The translations under genes and the position numbers were made by a program. DNA of 19,699 bases, taken from DASYDU01 sp031403315 (GTDB taxonomy: Bacteria > Planctomycetota > Planctomycetia > Pirellulales > Lacipirellulaceae). Shown here piece after piece: positions 1 through 7,371 of this stretch. The stretch spans positions 1-19,699 of the forward strand of contig JANNTD010000386.1 of the NCBI GenBank assembly GCA_031403315.1. Reading direction: 5' to 3'. How positions within the stretch are numbered: position 1 is the stretch's first letter; each line of letters opens with the position of its first letter. The notes under the pieces were generated by a model. It searched no databases. It saw only the letters and a program-made list of their open reading frames with translations, and was not told the DNA's origin.

Positions 1-567
1 GATCAACTCGGCCGCTTCGAGTGCCGGCAGCGGACCGTCGGCGAATTTCTCGGCGAGCGTCACGCCGTCGACCAACTGCATGCTGAAATAACACTGGCCG
101 TCGTGGCTCGCCACCTCGTAGATTGGCACGATGTGCGGATGTTGCAATCGCCCCGCCGCCTCGGCCTCGGCCTGGAAGCGGGCGAGTTCGTCGGTTGAGG
201 CGTGCGTGCCGCGGAGGATCAGCTTCACCGCCACGTCGCGTTGCAAGCTTGGCTGCCAGGCGCGGTAGACGATGCCCATGCCGCCGCGGCCGAGTTCTTC
301 CTGCAATTCGTGATCGGGCAAGTCGCGCGGCGGCGGGGCGTCGTGCGCCGTGCTTCGCGGTTCCGAAAAATCGCTGGTCTCGCCCACCACGGCGCCGGCG
401 ACCATCGCGGTGCCCCACAGCGCGCGCAGCTCGTCGGCCAGGTCGGGATGGCGCCCGGCGATCTGATCAAACTGCGGCGGCTTGCCAATTCGCGCCGCCT
501 CGGTGAACTCGTCCAAGAGCGCCGCCAAGCGGCGGTCGCGGTCGTCAATGTTCGTGACGTCGGTCAC
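1..567 (-). CDS. Serine/threonine protein kinase, N-terminal part (runs off the window)
   Basis: Cytoplasmic start of a eukaryotic-type Ser/Thr kinase; 189 codons are visible and the frame is open to base 1. Residues 1-75 form a helical N-terminal segment (LLDEFTEAARIG, then GRHPDLADELRALW) of the type often found before the kinase domain in planctomycete kinases. The kinase domain begins near residue 88: the glycine-rich ATP loop GRGGMGIVY is at 93-101 and the ATP-anchoring lysine is K115 in AVKLI. The catalytic HRD and DFG motifs would lie past the window edge. The start is a GTG at 567-565 that overlaps the stop of the sigma factor gene (GTGA), so the two are very probably co-translated; no ATG fits this frame nearby. 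The kinase presumably acts with that sigma factor in a signalling pathway (inference). Family assignment is firm; substrate unknown. Confidence 0.9.
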   Translation of the reverse strand, partial: MTDVTNIDDRDRRLAALLDEFTEAARIGKPPQFDQIAGRHPDLADELRALWGTAMVAGAVVGETSDFSEPRSTAHDAPPPRDLPDHELQEELGRGGMGIVYRAWQPSLQRDVAVKLILRGTHASTDELARFQAEAEAAGRLQHPHIVPIYEVASHDGQCYFSMQLVDGVTLAEKFADGPLPALEAAELI

Positions 568-1193
568 TTGCTCGTCGCCTCGTCGGCCAAGAGTTCGCGC
601 AGTCGTCGCATCGCTCGCAAATAGCGCATGCTCGCCGCTTGTGGCGAAAGCTCGAGCGCGGTCGCCACCTCCGAGTTCGACAACTGCTCGAAGTGTCGCA
701 TCACGACGATCTCCTGGTCCTGCGGCTCGAGCGCTCGGCAGGCGTCTTCAAACCGCCGCTTGAGCTCGCGCCAGGTCGCGGCCGCGGCGGGTGTGAGTTG
801 ACCGTCGCAAAGCTGAATCGCGATGTTGCGCGTCGACTGATCGCGCGGCAAGCGGACGTCGAGCGGCTGTTCGCGATCGAGGCTCAGCCGGGCGGCGACG
901 CGGTGGCGGCGATGGGCGTCGATCAGCCGGTCTTTCGCCATCTGCCGCAGCCACAAATGAAACGGCATCGGCGGATTCCTCAAATACTTCTTGAGCCGCC
1001 GATGGGCCTCCACCAACACATCTTGGGCGATGTCGCTTGCGTCGACGCGTCGCGCCAGCACGGGGTCCATCCGCAACTGAACCATCTTCCGCACCGCCGC
1101 ACGATGGCGTGCCAGCAGCCGATCGACGGCGGCATCGTCGCCTTGGCGGGCGCTGTCGAGAAGCTCCCGAGTGTCTTGCGAATTTGGCCACAT
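564..1193 (-). CDS. ECF-type RNA polymerase sigma factor
   Basis: Alternative sigma factor of 209 residues. Region 2 covers about residues 10-100, including the DASDIAQDVLVEAHRRL segment that binds core polymerase and the MPFHLWLRQMAKDRLIDAHRR segment for -10 recognition. Region 4 covers about 140-205, with the helix-turn-helix LSNSEVATALELSPQAASMRYLRAMRRL. I chose the start at MWPNSQDT because relatives usually begin near this point. An upstream in-frame ATG at 1316 would add 41 residues and is preceded by AGAGG (1324-1328) at 7-nt spacing, so it cannot be excluded. The stop overlaps the GTG of the downstream kinase by four bases. The gene diverges from the BBP7 gene. Kinase-linked ECF sigma factors are a known planctomycete theme; the regulon cannot be read from the sequence. 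Confidence 0.92.
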   Translation of the reverse strand: MWPNSQDTRELLDSARQGDDAAVDRLLARHRAAVRKMVQLRMDPVLARRVDASDIAQDVLVEAHRRLKKYLRNPPMPFHLWLRQMAKDRLIDAHRRHRVAARLSLDREQPLDVRLPRDQSTRNIAIQLCDGQLTPAAAATWRELKRRFEDACRALEPQDQEIVVMRHFEQLSNSEVATALELSPQAASMRYLRAMRRLRELLADEATSK

Positions 1194-1539
1194 ACTAGCT
1201 TCAGTATCCGCCGGGTGATGCTGGCTGACAACGGCGGCTGGCAGGTAACGGTGGCTGGGTCGGCGAATTGGTCTTGCCGCTGCCGCGATCCGTTTGATAC
1301 AAGCCGCCCCGCTCATCTGTCTACCTCTTATCTAGTTAATTCGTTCGTCGACTGTCGGGGCACTTTTTCCGCCCGATTTCGCGGACGCACTTATCAATTC
1401 GCTTCGCGCCAACTTGCAACAGATCCCGCCGCGCTTCGTCGTGGCGGCACTTTTCTACGTTCTCGAAGGGTGATTTAAGTCGCTCACGCATCGGTGTGGC
1501 CACTCGACGCGCGCTCTGGGTGCGCTCTTTGTTCTCGGC
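1194..1539. other. Divergent intergenic region between sigma factor and BBP7 gene
   Basis: No independent gene is seen. The left part could encode a longer N-terminus of the sigma factor (in-frame ATG at 1316). The right part (1474-1539) is evidently coding for the BBP7 signal peptide although it lacks a standard start codon. AAGGGTGA at 1466-1473 resembles a ribosome-binding site for the plus strand. I could not assign promoter boxes with confidence. Confidence 0.5.
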
Positions 1540-3237
1540 TTGCTCGCGGGCTTCGCGCGCGCCGAGGCGCCCGCCGCCGACTCGCCGGCCGCCCAGCCGT
1601 GGACCGTCCATCGCCCCAACCCGACGCAACACCTGCCGCTCGCTCGGTTGATTCACAACCCCGATGAGTCGGGCACCGGACCGACCTACGCGCTCGCCGA
1701 CCAGTCGGGCAACATCCAGCGCTACGTCGAACCGGTGCCGGGCATCGATCTCGAGCCGTACGTCGGCTATGCCGTGAAAGTCCGCCACGACACGGGCCGC
1801 ACCTTGCTCGCTTCGCAGCTCGAGCTCCCGGGCCAGGAATCGGAATCGATTATCGACGAGTCGGATGCCGCCGGCTCCGAACCGTCGCCGCGCGCCGCGG
1901 CGCTGTTCCGCGGACTCTTGGAAGCGCCGAACGCGACCGATGGCAGCCCCTATTATTCCACTTCGCAAAATGGTCAGTCGCTGGTGCAGCCGGCTCAGTA
2001 TGTCCAAGGCCCGGGATCGCCGGTCGTCATTCAGCAAGGCATGCCGATGCAACAGGGGATGCCGATGCAACAGGGCATGCCAATCGAGCAAGGCATGCCG
2101 CCGATGATGGGCCCGCAAGGCATGACCACTTACGATCCGAGCATGGGCGGAATGCCGATGGGTGGTATGCCAATGGGCGGAATGCCGGCGGGCGACGGTT
2201 CCGTCTATCTCGATGGCCCGATGCCGTGCGGCCCGCAGGGTTGCCCCTGTCCTCAGCCGTGCCCGCAGCCGCAAATGTACATGCAGCCCTGTCCGCAGCC
2301 GGTGGTCGCTTGTCCGCCGCCGCCGCAACCCTTGCGTTGGTCGATTTGGGGCGAAGCACTCTGGCTCCATCCGACCGGCGTCGACATGGCCCACGCTCAG
2401 CAGCAAGACGGCCTCGGCGGCGCGGGCACCGTGCCGTTCGGCCAAATCGGCGTGTTGGATCCGAATTATGAATTGGGCTTCCGCGCCGGTGCTCAAGTTC
2501 GCTTCGCTCCCAAGGACGCCATCTTCGGTCAATTCACATGGTTTGAATCGAGCGTCGACGGCAGCCTCGCGGCGCCGACCATTCCGGGCGGCGGCGGTGC
2601 GATTGGTTCGCTCGTGCATCATCCCGGCGCGGCGCTCACGGCGTCGGCTGGCCCGGTGACCGGCACTTACGACATCGACTTCCAACTCGGCGACCTTGCC
2701 TACCGCTACTACGTGGCCTGCACGCAGACCGGCGAAGTGAGCGTCTTTATCGGCGGTCGATATGGCAAGCTCGACCAACAGTTCTCGCAGAGCGGTATCT
2801 TCGGCGGCGGCCTCGGCGGCGAGATCGACACCACGACCGACGTCGACTTCACCGGCGGCGGTCCGATCGCCGGCTTCCAAGCCGAACATCTGCTCGATGC
2901 CACGCGGTTCAGCGTCTACGCCAAAGGCCTGGTGGCGGCGCTCGCCGGCTCGTTCGACGCGACCTATCTGATGTTCAACGACTCGACCGACCAGACGCTT
3001 GCTCAGAGCCTCTGGAGCGACGACCGGATCGTGCCGATGCTCGAATACGAGCTGGGCATCATGTGGACCGGCCCGCAGAACCATTGCCGCGTGGCGCTCG
3101 GCTACATGGCCTCGTATTGGTTCAACGTCGTGAGCACACCGGTGTGGGTCAAAGCCGTGCAGGCGGACAACTACGTGAACGCGAGCGACACGATCGCGTT
3201 CGACGGAGCGGTGGGGCGGGTCGAGTTTCGCTGGTAA
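1540..3237 (+). CDS. BBP7-family outer-membrane beta-barrel protein
   Basis: Predicted outer-membrane protein of the BBP7 porin-like family, which is expanded in planctomycetes. From the first standard start (TTG 1540) there are 565 residues. Residues 165-220 carry Met/Pro/Gly-rich repeats (four QQGMPM-like units, then three GGMPM units), followed by a Cys/Pro-rich stretch (about 227-265). The barrel domain starts at about residue 268 (LRWSIWGEALWLHPTG) and runs to the end, closing with the aromatic terminus VEFRW typical of outer-membrane barrels. The reading frame clearly continues upstream: codons 1474-1539 encode a basic segment and hydrophobic core (STRALGALFVLGLLAGFARA) forming a full signal peptide ending at ARA-EAP. 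No ATG, GTG or TTG occurs in frame between the stop at 1471 and 1540, so the true start is non-canonical, lost or hidden by a frameshift. Confidence 0.85.
   Translation: MLAGFARAEAPAADSPAAQPWTVHRPNPTQHLPLARLIHNPDESGTGPTYALADQSGNIQRYVEPVPGIDLEPYVGYAVKVRHDTGRTLLASQLELPGQESESIIDESDAAGSEPSPRAAALFRGLLEAPNATDGSPYYSTSQNGQSLVQPAQYVQGPGSPVVIQQGMPMQQGMPMQQGMPIEQGMPPMMGPQGMTTYDPSMGGMPMGGMPMGGMPAGDGSVYLDGPMPCGPQGCPCPQPCPQPQMYMQPCPQPVVACPPPPQPLRWSIWGEALWLHPTGVDMAHAQQQDGLGGAGTVPFGQIGVLDPNYELGFRAGAQVRFAPKDAIFGQFTWFESSVDGSLAAPTIPGGGGAIGSLVHHPGAALTASAGPVTGTYDIDFQLGDLAYRYYVACTQTGEVSVFIGGRYGKLDQQFSQSGIFGGGLGGEIDTTTDVDFTGGGPIAGFQAEHLLDATRFSVYAKGLVAALAGSFDATYLMFNDSTDQTLAQSLWSDDRIVPMLEYELGIMWTGPQNHCRVALGYMASYWFNVVSTPVWVKAVQADNYVNASDTIAFDGAVGRVEFRW
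2032..2196 (+). repeat. In-frame Met/Pro/Gly coding repeats in the BBP7 gene
   Basis: Four 18-base units encoding QQGMPM-like hexapeptides (about 2032-2103) are followed after a short spacer by 15-base units encoding GGMPM (about 2140-2196). The copies are nearly identical at nucleotide level, so slippage could change the linker length. Confidence 0.8.
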
Positions 3238-3449
3238 GTGAGGGTTCAGGGTTCAGGACGAACCGGTGATCAATCCCCCGTTGGCCCAGTTCCCCGTTGA
3301 CCCAGAACCGCGGTCGCGATTTGTCGCCCCTGCTTTCGATTGGCCTCGACAATTGCGTGCCGGGCTCGGGGTTTTTCGCGTTTTGTCGGCGTGTGTTTTT
3401 TGGGCCGCCTCGCAAATCGTTGCCGGCTCGTGGATTTCGAATTTTCGCA

Positions 3450-3485
3450 CGTGCGATAGCCCACCACTTTCGGACAGCGGCGGGG
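3450..3485 (+). repeat. IS3 element inverted repeat, orfB side
   Basis: Thirty-six bases beginning CGTGCGATAGCCCACC. They match the reverse complement of 4722-4757 without mismatch; the match stops at 3449/4758 outside and 3486/4721 inside. Confidence 0.95.
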
Positions 3486-3492
3486 CACTAAT

Positions 3493-4377
3493 TCACGCCG
3501 CTAGGACCGGGGCGTACTCGGTTTCGAATTGATTGGGACTTTTGTAGCCGAGCGCCTGATGCAGCCGCACGGGATTGTAAAAGGTTTCGATGTACTTGAA
3601 TACACTCAGCCGGGCCGCTTCGAGATCCGCGAACGATTCGTGTTTGGTCCACTCGTGCTTGAGCGACCAGAAGAACCGCTCGGCGACGGCGTTGTCGTAG
3701 CAGTTCCCGGTGCGACTCATGGAGCACTCGATCCCCAAGGTTCTCAAGGTCTGCTGGTAAGCATCGCTTGTGTACTGACAGCCGCGATCGCTGTGATGTA
3801 ACAACTCGCTGCCGACCGGCCGCCTCGACTCGATCGCTCGCCGGAGAGCGTCGGCCACTAGCGGCGTCGCGAGCGAGTCGCGGATCGACCAGCCGACAAC
3901 CTTGCGACTGAACAGGTCGAGCACCACGGCCACGTACACCCAGCCGGTGAGCGTCGGCAGGTAGGTGATGTCGGTGACCCATTTCTCATTGGGCCTGGTC
4001 GCCGTGAAGTCGCGGTCGAGTCGGTTCGGAGCCGGTGACTTCGTCGGATCGGCCTGGGTGGTGGTCGGCGCAAAGGCCTTGGAAACGCGGCTCGAGAGGC
4101 CCATTTCCCGCATCGCCCGTGCTACCGTGTTGCGGCAAGCCGTCTCCAACGCGTCGCTCTGGGCCAATTCCCGGGCAATCTTGGCGCTGCCGTAGACCCC
4201 GTGCGACGCGGCGTGAACCTGCCGCACCGCCGCGTCGATCCGCGCTCGTCGACGAGCCCGCGGACTCGGTGCGCGGTCCACCGAGGCGTAGTAGCCCGAT
4301 GTCGAGACATGGAGCACGTCGCACATCGCGGCCATCGGAAACGAGTCGCCATGCGTGGTGATCCAGGCGTACTTCAC
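3493..4377 (-). CDS. IS3-family transposase OrfB (DDE integrase domain)
   Basis: Catalytic part of the transposase, 294 residues, with the HTH_21-like N-terminal segment (HGVYGSAKIARELA) followed by the rve integrase core. The DDE triad is D136 (WVTDITYLP), D197 (HHSDRGCQYTS) and E233 (VAERFFWSLKHEW), with 35 residues between the second D and E, as in IS3 elements. The C-terminal signature FYNPVRLHQALGYKSPNQFE is also typical. Its own start would be a GTG at 4377 overlapping the OrfA stop (GTGA). In this family the active enzyme is normally the OrfAB fusion made by -1 frameshifting upstream. No internal stop or frameshift was seen. Confidence 0.95.
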   Translation of the reverse strand: MKYAWITTHGDSFPMAAMCDVLHVSTSGYYASVDRAPSPRARRRARIDAAVRQVHAASHGVYGSAKIARELAQSDALETACRNTVARAMREMGLSSRVSKAFAPTTTQADPTKSPAPNRLDRDFTATRPNEKWVTDITYLPTLTGWVYVAVVLDLFSRKVVGWSIRDSLATPLVADALRRAIESRRPVGSELLHHSDRGCQYTSDAYQQTLRTLGIECSMSRTGNCYDNAVAERFFWSLKHEWTKHESFADLEAARLSVFKYIETFYNPVRLHQALGYKSPNQFETEYAPVLAA

Positions 4378-4688
4378 AGCGACTCCTTCGCAAAATACGC
4401 CGTCGCTTTTTTTAAGATTTCGCGTTCCAGCTCCGCCCGCTTGAGCTGCCGGCGAAGTCGCTGGTTCTCCTCACGCAGCTCCGCGACCGTGGCGTTCTCG
4501 CCGCACGGCTCGGGCGGCGGCGCGAACTTCGCGTGCCAGGCCCGCAGGCTCTGGTCGCTCACCCCGATCGCCGTCGCAGCCGACTTGAAGGTATAACCCT
4601 CTTCGACGACCAGTCGCACCGCGTCCCGCTTGAACTCTTCACTGAAACGTCGCTTACGCCGCGACACATCCTCGGTCACTTCGCTCAT
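4374..4688 (-). CDS. IS3-family transposase OrfA (DNA-binding protein)
   Basis: 104-residue HTH_Tnp_1-type protein that recognises the element ends. The N-terminal helix-turn-helix spans about residues 13-52 (FSEEFKRDAVRLVVEEG, SAATAIGVSDQSLRAWHAKF). A leucine-zipper-like coiled coil follows (VAELREENQRLRRQLKRAELE, about 68-88). The start ATG at 4688 follows GGAGGTCTGAAAG, a reasonable ribosome-binding site. OrfA ends within a GTGA overlap with OrfB. The frameshift site lies in the last dozen codons, at LKK. Confidence 0.94.
   Translation of the reverse strand: MSEVTEDVSRRKRRFSEEFKRDAVRLVVEEGYTFKSAATAIGVSDQSLRAWHAKFAPPPEPCGENATVAELREENQRLRRQLKRAELEREILKKATAYFAKESL
4407..4413 (-). promoter_or_regulatory. 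A7 slippery site for -1 frameshifting (OrfA to OrfAB)
   Basis: On the minus strand OrfA reads TTA AAA AAA GCG. A -1 slip on A-AAA-AAA moves the ribosome into the frame of OrfB: codons starting at 4407 are in phase with the GTG at 4377. This matches the programmed frameshift known for IS3 elements. Confidence 0.85.
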
Positions 4689-4721
4689 CTTTCAGACCTC
4701 CGTCAGGAACCATTATCCGGT

Positions 4722-4757
4722 CCCCGCCGCTGTCCGAAAGTGGTGGGCTATCGCACG
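4722..4757 (-). repeat. IS3 element inverted repeat, orfA side
   Basis: Exact reverse complement of 3450-3485. It lies upstream of OrfA and probably overlaps the transposase promoter region, as is usual for IS3 elements. Confidence 0.95.
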
Positions 4758-4764
4758 CCCGGCC

Positions 4765-5592
4765 GTGGCATCGCTTACGTCGTGTGTCGCTTTTTGGGGT
4801 CTCGGATTTCCGAACGGCACCGGTCTAGGATGGTCGTTTCTGGCCGACAGTTTTGACGGCAGCTTACCGTTCAACATCGCCGTGCCGACGCTTCATGCGC
4901 GCGTGATTGGCGCGCTGTATCTCGCGGCGACTGTGGTCTGCGTGCTGAACATTTTCAGCCGCGGTTGGGACGAGGCGTGGCTTGGAACCTGGATGATTTT
5001 GCTGTGGACCGGCAGTATTCTCGGAATCACGCTGACGCATCAGGAGTTCTTCGACTGGACCAAACCCTCGGTCTGGTTTTGGTTCGTGGCCTACGTCGGC
5101 TTCCCGGCCGTCGCGGCTTGGCTCTTGAAGCGACGGACGGTTGGCAACGTTTCGCCGGCCGGGCGGCGCTTGTCGACCGCGGCAAAAATCTATTTGGCCA
5201 TCCAGGGCGTCGCGCTCATTGTGCTGGCGTTTGTTTTGCAGTTTTCGCCGGCCGCAGCCGCGGCAATCTGGCCGTGGGCGATTATCCCATTGCTCAGTCG
5301 CTTTTACAGCGCACCGCTGGTGACGTTTGGTCTGACGAGCCTGGTGTCGACGCGCTGCAGGTCGGGGCTCGAAGTGAGATCGCTCGCTTTGGCGCTAGCG
5401 GTGATGGCGGCCAGCTTGATTGCTGCTTCGTGTCTCCATCGCGACAAGTTCAACTTCACTGGGCCGGCGGCGTGGATCTGGTTCGGCAGCCTGGTCGTGA
5501 TCGGCATCGCCAACCTTACCATCGCGGTCACGTCGTGTTGGCCGGCTCGCGAGATCGTGAAATCACCGCAACAAGTAAGGACCTCCTCGTGA
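4765..5592 (+). CDS. Multipass membrane protein with two related halves; 5' end cut by the IS
   Basis: Family not recognised. From a possible GTG at 4765 there are 275 residues with about seven or eight hydrophobic segments. Residues 84-107 (SILGITLTHQEFFDWTKPS then VWFWF) align without gaps with 217-240 (SLIAASCLHRDKFNFTGPAA then WIWF), giving H, F, T, P, W, W and F at matching positions. The protein therefore looks like a tandem duplication of a four-helix unit. The open frame continues upstream only through IS sequence, the IS repeat ends at 4757, and no ribosome-binding site precedes 4765, so the natural start was probably lost. It overlaps the next gene by GTGA, so the two formed one translation unit. 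It may now be silent, or driven from the IS. Confidence 0.7.
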   Translation: MASLTSCVAFWGLGFPNGTGLGWSFLADSFDGSLPFNIAVPTLHARVIGALYLAATVVCVLNIFSRGWDEAWLGTWMILLWTGSILGITLTHQEFFDWTKPSVWFWFVAYVGFPAVAAWLLKRRTVGNVSPAGRRLSTAAKIYLAIQGVALIVLAFVLQFSPAAAAAIWPWAIIPLLSRFYSAPLVTFGLTSLVSTRCRSGLEVRSLALALAVMAASLIAASCLHRDKFNFTGPAAWIWFGSLVVIGIANLTIAVTSCWPAREIVKSPQQVRTSS

Positions 5593-6020
5593 ACGATTCC
5601 CGCGATCGCAAACTGATGGCCCACGGACTGCTGGTCTTTGCGGCGTCGATCATGGTGGGCGCCGTGGCGACTTGGCTCCCCGCGCCGCGCATGGGACTCT
5701 CCTGTCATCTGAACGGTCTGATGAACGGCATGATGCTGGTGCTGCTCGGGCTGATTTGGAACCGCTTTGCGCTCGGCGATTCTCAGAAGTCGCTGCTATT
5801 CTGGTTGGCGATCGTCGGCGTCAATTGCACGTTTGCGGTGTATCTTTTTGCCGCGATCTTTCCGTCCGGCAACCGCTTCATGCCCTTCGCCTCCGAGGGA
5901 AATATTGGTACTGCCTGGCAGGAAAGGCTGGTCTTCCTTGGCATCGCGATCATCGGCGGCACACTCATTCCCGTAAGCTGGCTGGCAGCGTGGGGTCTTT
6001 GGCGGCAGAAGCGGAATTAG
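5589..6020 (+). CDS. Hydroxylaminobenzene mutase-like membrane protein (HabA/HabB family)
   Basis: 143 residues with four hydrophobic helices (about 12-31, 41-60, 68-90, 114-137). The segment PAPRMGLSCHLNGLMNGMMLVLLGLIW (residues 31-57) carries the PRMGLS-HL-G-NG signature I associate with hydroxylaminobenzene mutases, which rearrange phenylhydroxylamine to aminophenol in nitroarene breakdown. A second family-like stretch is FMPFASEG then AWQERLV (97-116). The size fits the family. Many chromosomal relatives lie outside nitroarene pathways, so the true substrate is uncertain. The start is a GTG at 5589 overlapping the stop of the preceding membrane protein gene, which suggests the two membrane proteins are made together and may interact (inference). 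Confidence 0.72.
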   Translation: MNDSRDRKLMAHGLLVFAASIMVGAVATWLPAPRMGLSCHLNGLMNGMMLVLLGLIWNRFALGDSQKSLLFWLAIVGVNCTFAVYLFAAIFPSGNRFMPFASEGNIGTAWQERLVFLGIAIIGGTLIPVSWLAAWGLWRQKRN

Positions 6021-6128
6021 CGGCTTTTGCGGATGGAAGCGGACAGTCGTCTGCCCTTGCGGCCCGCTGGGACGAACCGCTACGATCCGCCCGCTCTTTC
6101 GTCGCCGCTCATCAGAAATTCCCGTTCC

Positions 6129-7343
6129 ATGCACATTGCTGCCATTGCTTGGCTGTTGATCGCCGCGCTCCCGGCTGCCGCGCCGGACACGCTCGTCGTT
6201 TGCCCGGCCGAGTTTCGTGCTGCGTTGGCGCCCTGGGAAAATTACCGTCGCGAACAAGGGCATCTGCTGGCGTTCGTCGAGCCGCCGGCGACTGCGAGAG
6301 AACTACACGCCAAGATTCGGGAAGCCGCCAGCGCGGGCAATTTGAAATCTGTCGTGCTGATCGGCGACGTGTCCACGGTTCCGACAGGTTACGCCGCGGC
6401 AAAAATCAACATCCACTGGGGAAGCGAGCCGACGATCGCCACCGACCAATTGTATGCCGACGTCGACATTGAAGGCGGTGACGGTGGCGACGGCTCGCCC
6501 GACGTGGCGGTGGGGCGGATCCCGGCCGACACGCCGGAGGAACTGACGGCGTTCGTTCGCAAGGTGCTGCGCTACGAGCAGCAGGCGGATCAGGGTTCGT
6601 GGCGGCGGCAGCTCGACGTGGTGGCGGGCGTCGGCGGTTTTGGCCCGCTGACCGATGCCCTCATTGAAGCGGCCGCGCGCAGCGTGTTTCAACAGGTTGT
6701 GCCGCCGGATTATGCGGTGCGCCAATTGAAGGCCGACCCGGACAACACGTGTGCGCAAATCAGCGCCGGCTCGTTCGCTTGGATCTATTTGGGCCATGGC
6801 CTGCCATCCATGCTCGACGTGGCGGACACGCCGCGCGGACCGCGACCGATTCTGGCGGTGACTGACGTGCCGCAGCTGCGATGCGGCGCAAACAGTCCGC
6901 TGGCGGTGCTGATCGCCTGCTACTCCGGAGCGATCGACGCGCGGGACGACTCGCTGGCCGAGGAATTGGTGCTCGACGAAGAAGGGCCGGTCGCGGTGAT
7001 CGCGGCGACGCGGGTCACGATGCCGTACGGCAACACCGTGCTAGGTTGCGAGCTGTTGCGGGCGGCGCTGGCCGATCATGCGGCCAAGCTAGGGGAAGTG
7101 TGGACACGGACCCAGCAGAAAACGCTCGCGTCGGCCCCGCCAGAAGACTCGCTGCGGACGTCGTTCGACGCGTTGGCTCGCGGCGTGAGCCCACCACCGG
7201 TCGATCTCGCTGCCGAGCGGCGCGAGCACGTGTTGTTGTACCAGTTGTTGGGCGATCCGCTGCTGCGTCTCAACTATCCGCAAGCCGAGCCGCGTCCGCC
7301 GGCGCGAATCGCCACTGCGCCCCGCGAGCGATCCGTGAAGTAA
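6129..7343 (+). CDS. Secreted gingipain-like cysteine peptidase (family C25)
   Basis: 404 residues with an N-terminal signal peptide (MHIAAIAWLLIAALPAAA), so exported. The rest matches a minimal C25 catalytic domain: VVLIGD (75-80), the LYADVDIEGGDG then SPDVAVGRIPA strand-loop (109-133), the catalytic histidine H223 in IYLGHG and the catalytic cysteine C264 in LIACYSG. A C-terminal YQLLGDPLLRLNYP segment (371-384) is also typical. In this caspase-like clan (CD) the His-Cys dyad cleaves after specific residues. There is no propeptide, Ig-like domain or sorting tail as in Porphyromonas gingipains, so it is a stand-alone domain. An in-frame TTG at 6027 would add 34 residues but would bury the signal peptide, so the ATG at 6129 is preferred. 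It follows the HabB-like gene by 108 bp and ends before a strong terminator. Confidence 0.82.
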   Translation: MHIAAIAWLLIAALPAAAPDTLVVCPAEFRAALAPWENYRREQGHLLAFVEPPATARELHAKIREAASAGNLKSVVLIGDVSTVPTGYAAAKINIHWGSEPTIATDQLYADVDIEGGDGGDGSPDVAVGRIPADTPEELTAFVRKVLRYEQQADQGSWRRQLDVVAGVGGFGPLTDALIEAAARSVFQQVVPPDYAVRQLKADPDNTCAQISAGSFAWIYLGHGLPSMLDVADTPRGPRPILAVTDVPQLRCGANSPLAVLIACYSGAIDARDDSLAEELVLDEEGPVAVIAATRVTMPYGNTVLGCELLRAALADHAAKLGEVWTRTQQKTLASAPPEDSLRTSFDALARGVSPPPVDLAAERREHVLLYQLLGDPLLRLNYPQAEPRPPARIATAPRERSVK

Positions 7344-7371
7344 CCGGTCCCGAGTCACTCGAAAAACGAAA

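Larger units (their letters stand above)
3450..4757 (-). mobile_element. IS3-family insertion sequence, complete
   Basis: About 1.3 kb bounded by a perfect 36-bp inverted repeat (3450-3485 and 4722-4757). It contains the two-gene arrangement of IS3 elements: OrfA with HTH and leucine zipper, and OrfB with a DDE integrase domain, joined by an A7 slippery site. Both frames are intact, so the element may still be active. No target-site duplication is apparent: the flanks are ttttcgca on the left and cccggccg on the right. The exact tips may lie a few bases inside the repeat, for example at the TG at 3452. It sits between the BBP7 gene and a membrane protein gene and probably removed or displaced the start of the latter. 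Confidence 0.93.

Noticed and set aside
639..1478. 279-codon open frame on the plus strand
   Set aside because: Antisense to the ECF sigma factor; composition is that of a shadow frame.
1336..3084. 582-codon open frame on the minus strand, with His/Arg-rich repeats
   Set aside because: It is antisense to the BBP7 gene. The His-rich runs are the complement of the Met/Pro/Gly repeats, and there is no domain or start signal.
3241..3257. Short GGGTTCA repeats after the BBP7 stop, considered as a structured repeat or CRISPR
   Set aside because: Only two 7-base copies without spacers; most likely chance or slippage.
3266..3449. Open frame left of the IS that might be the lost N-terminus of the membrane protein
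   Set aside because: A short CVFW match to the right side exists, but frame, spacing and hydrophobic pattern do not join convincingly across the IS.
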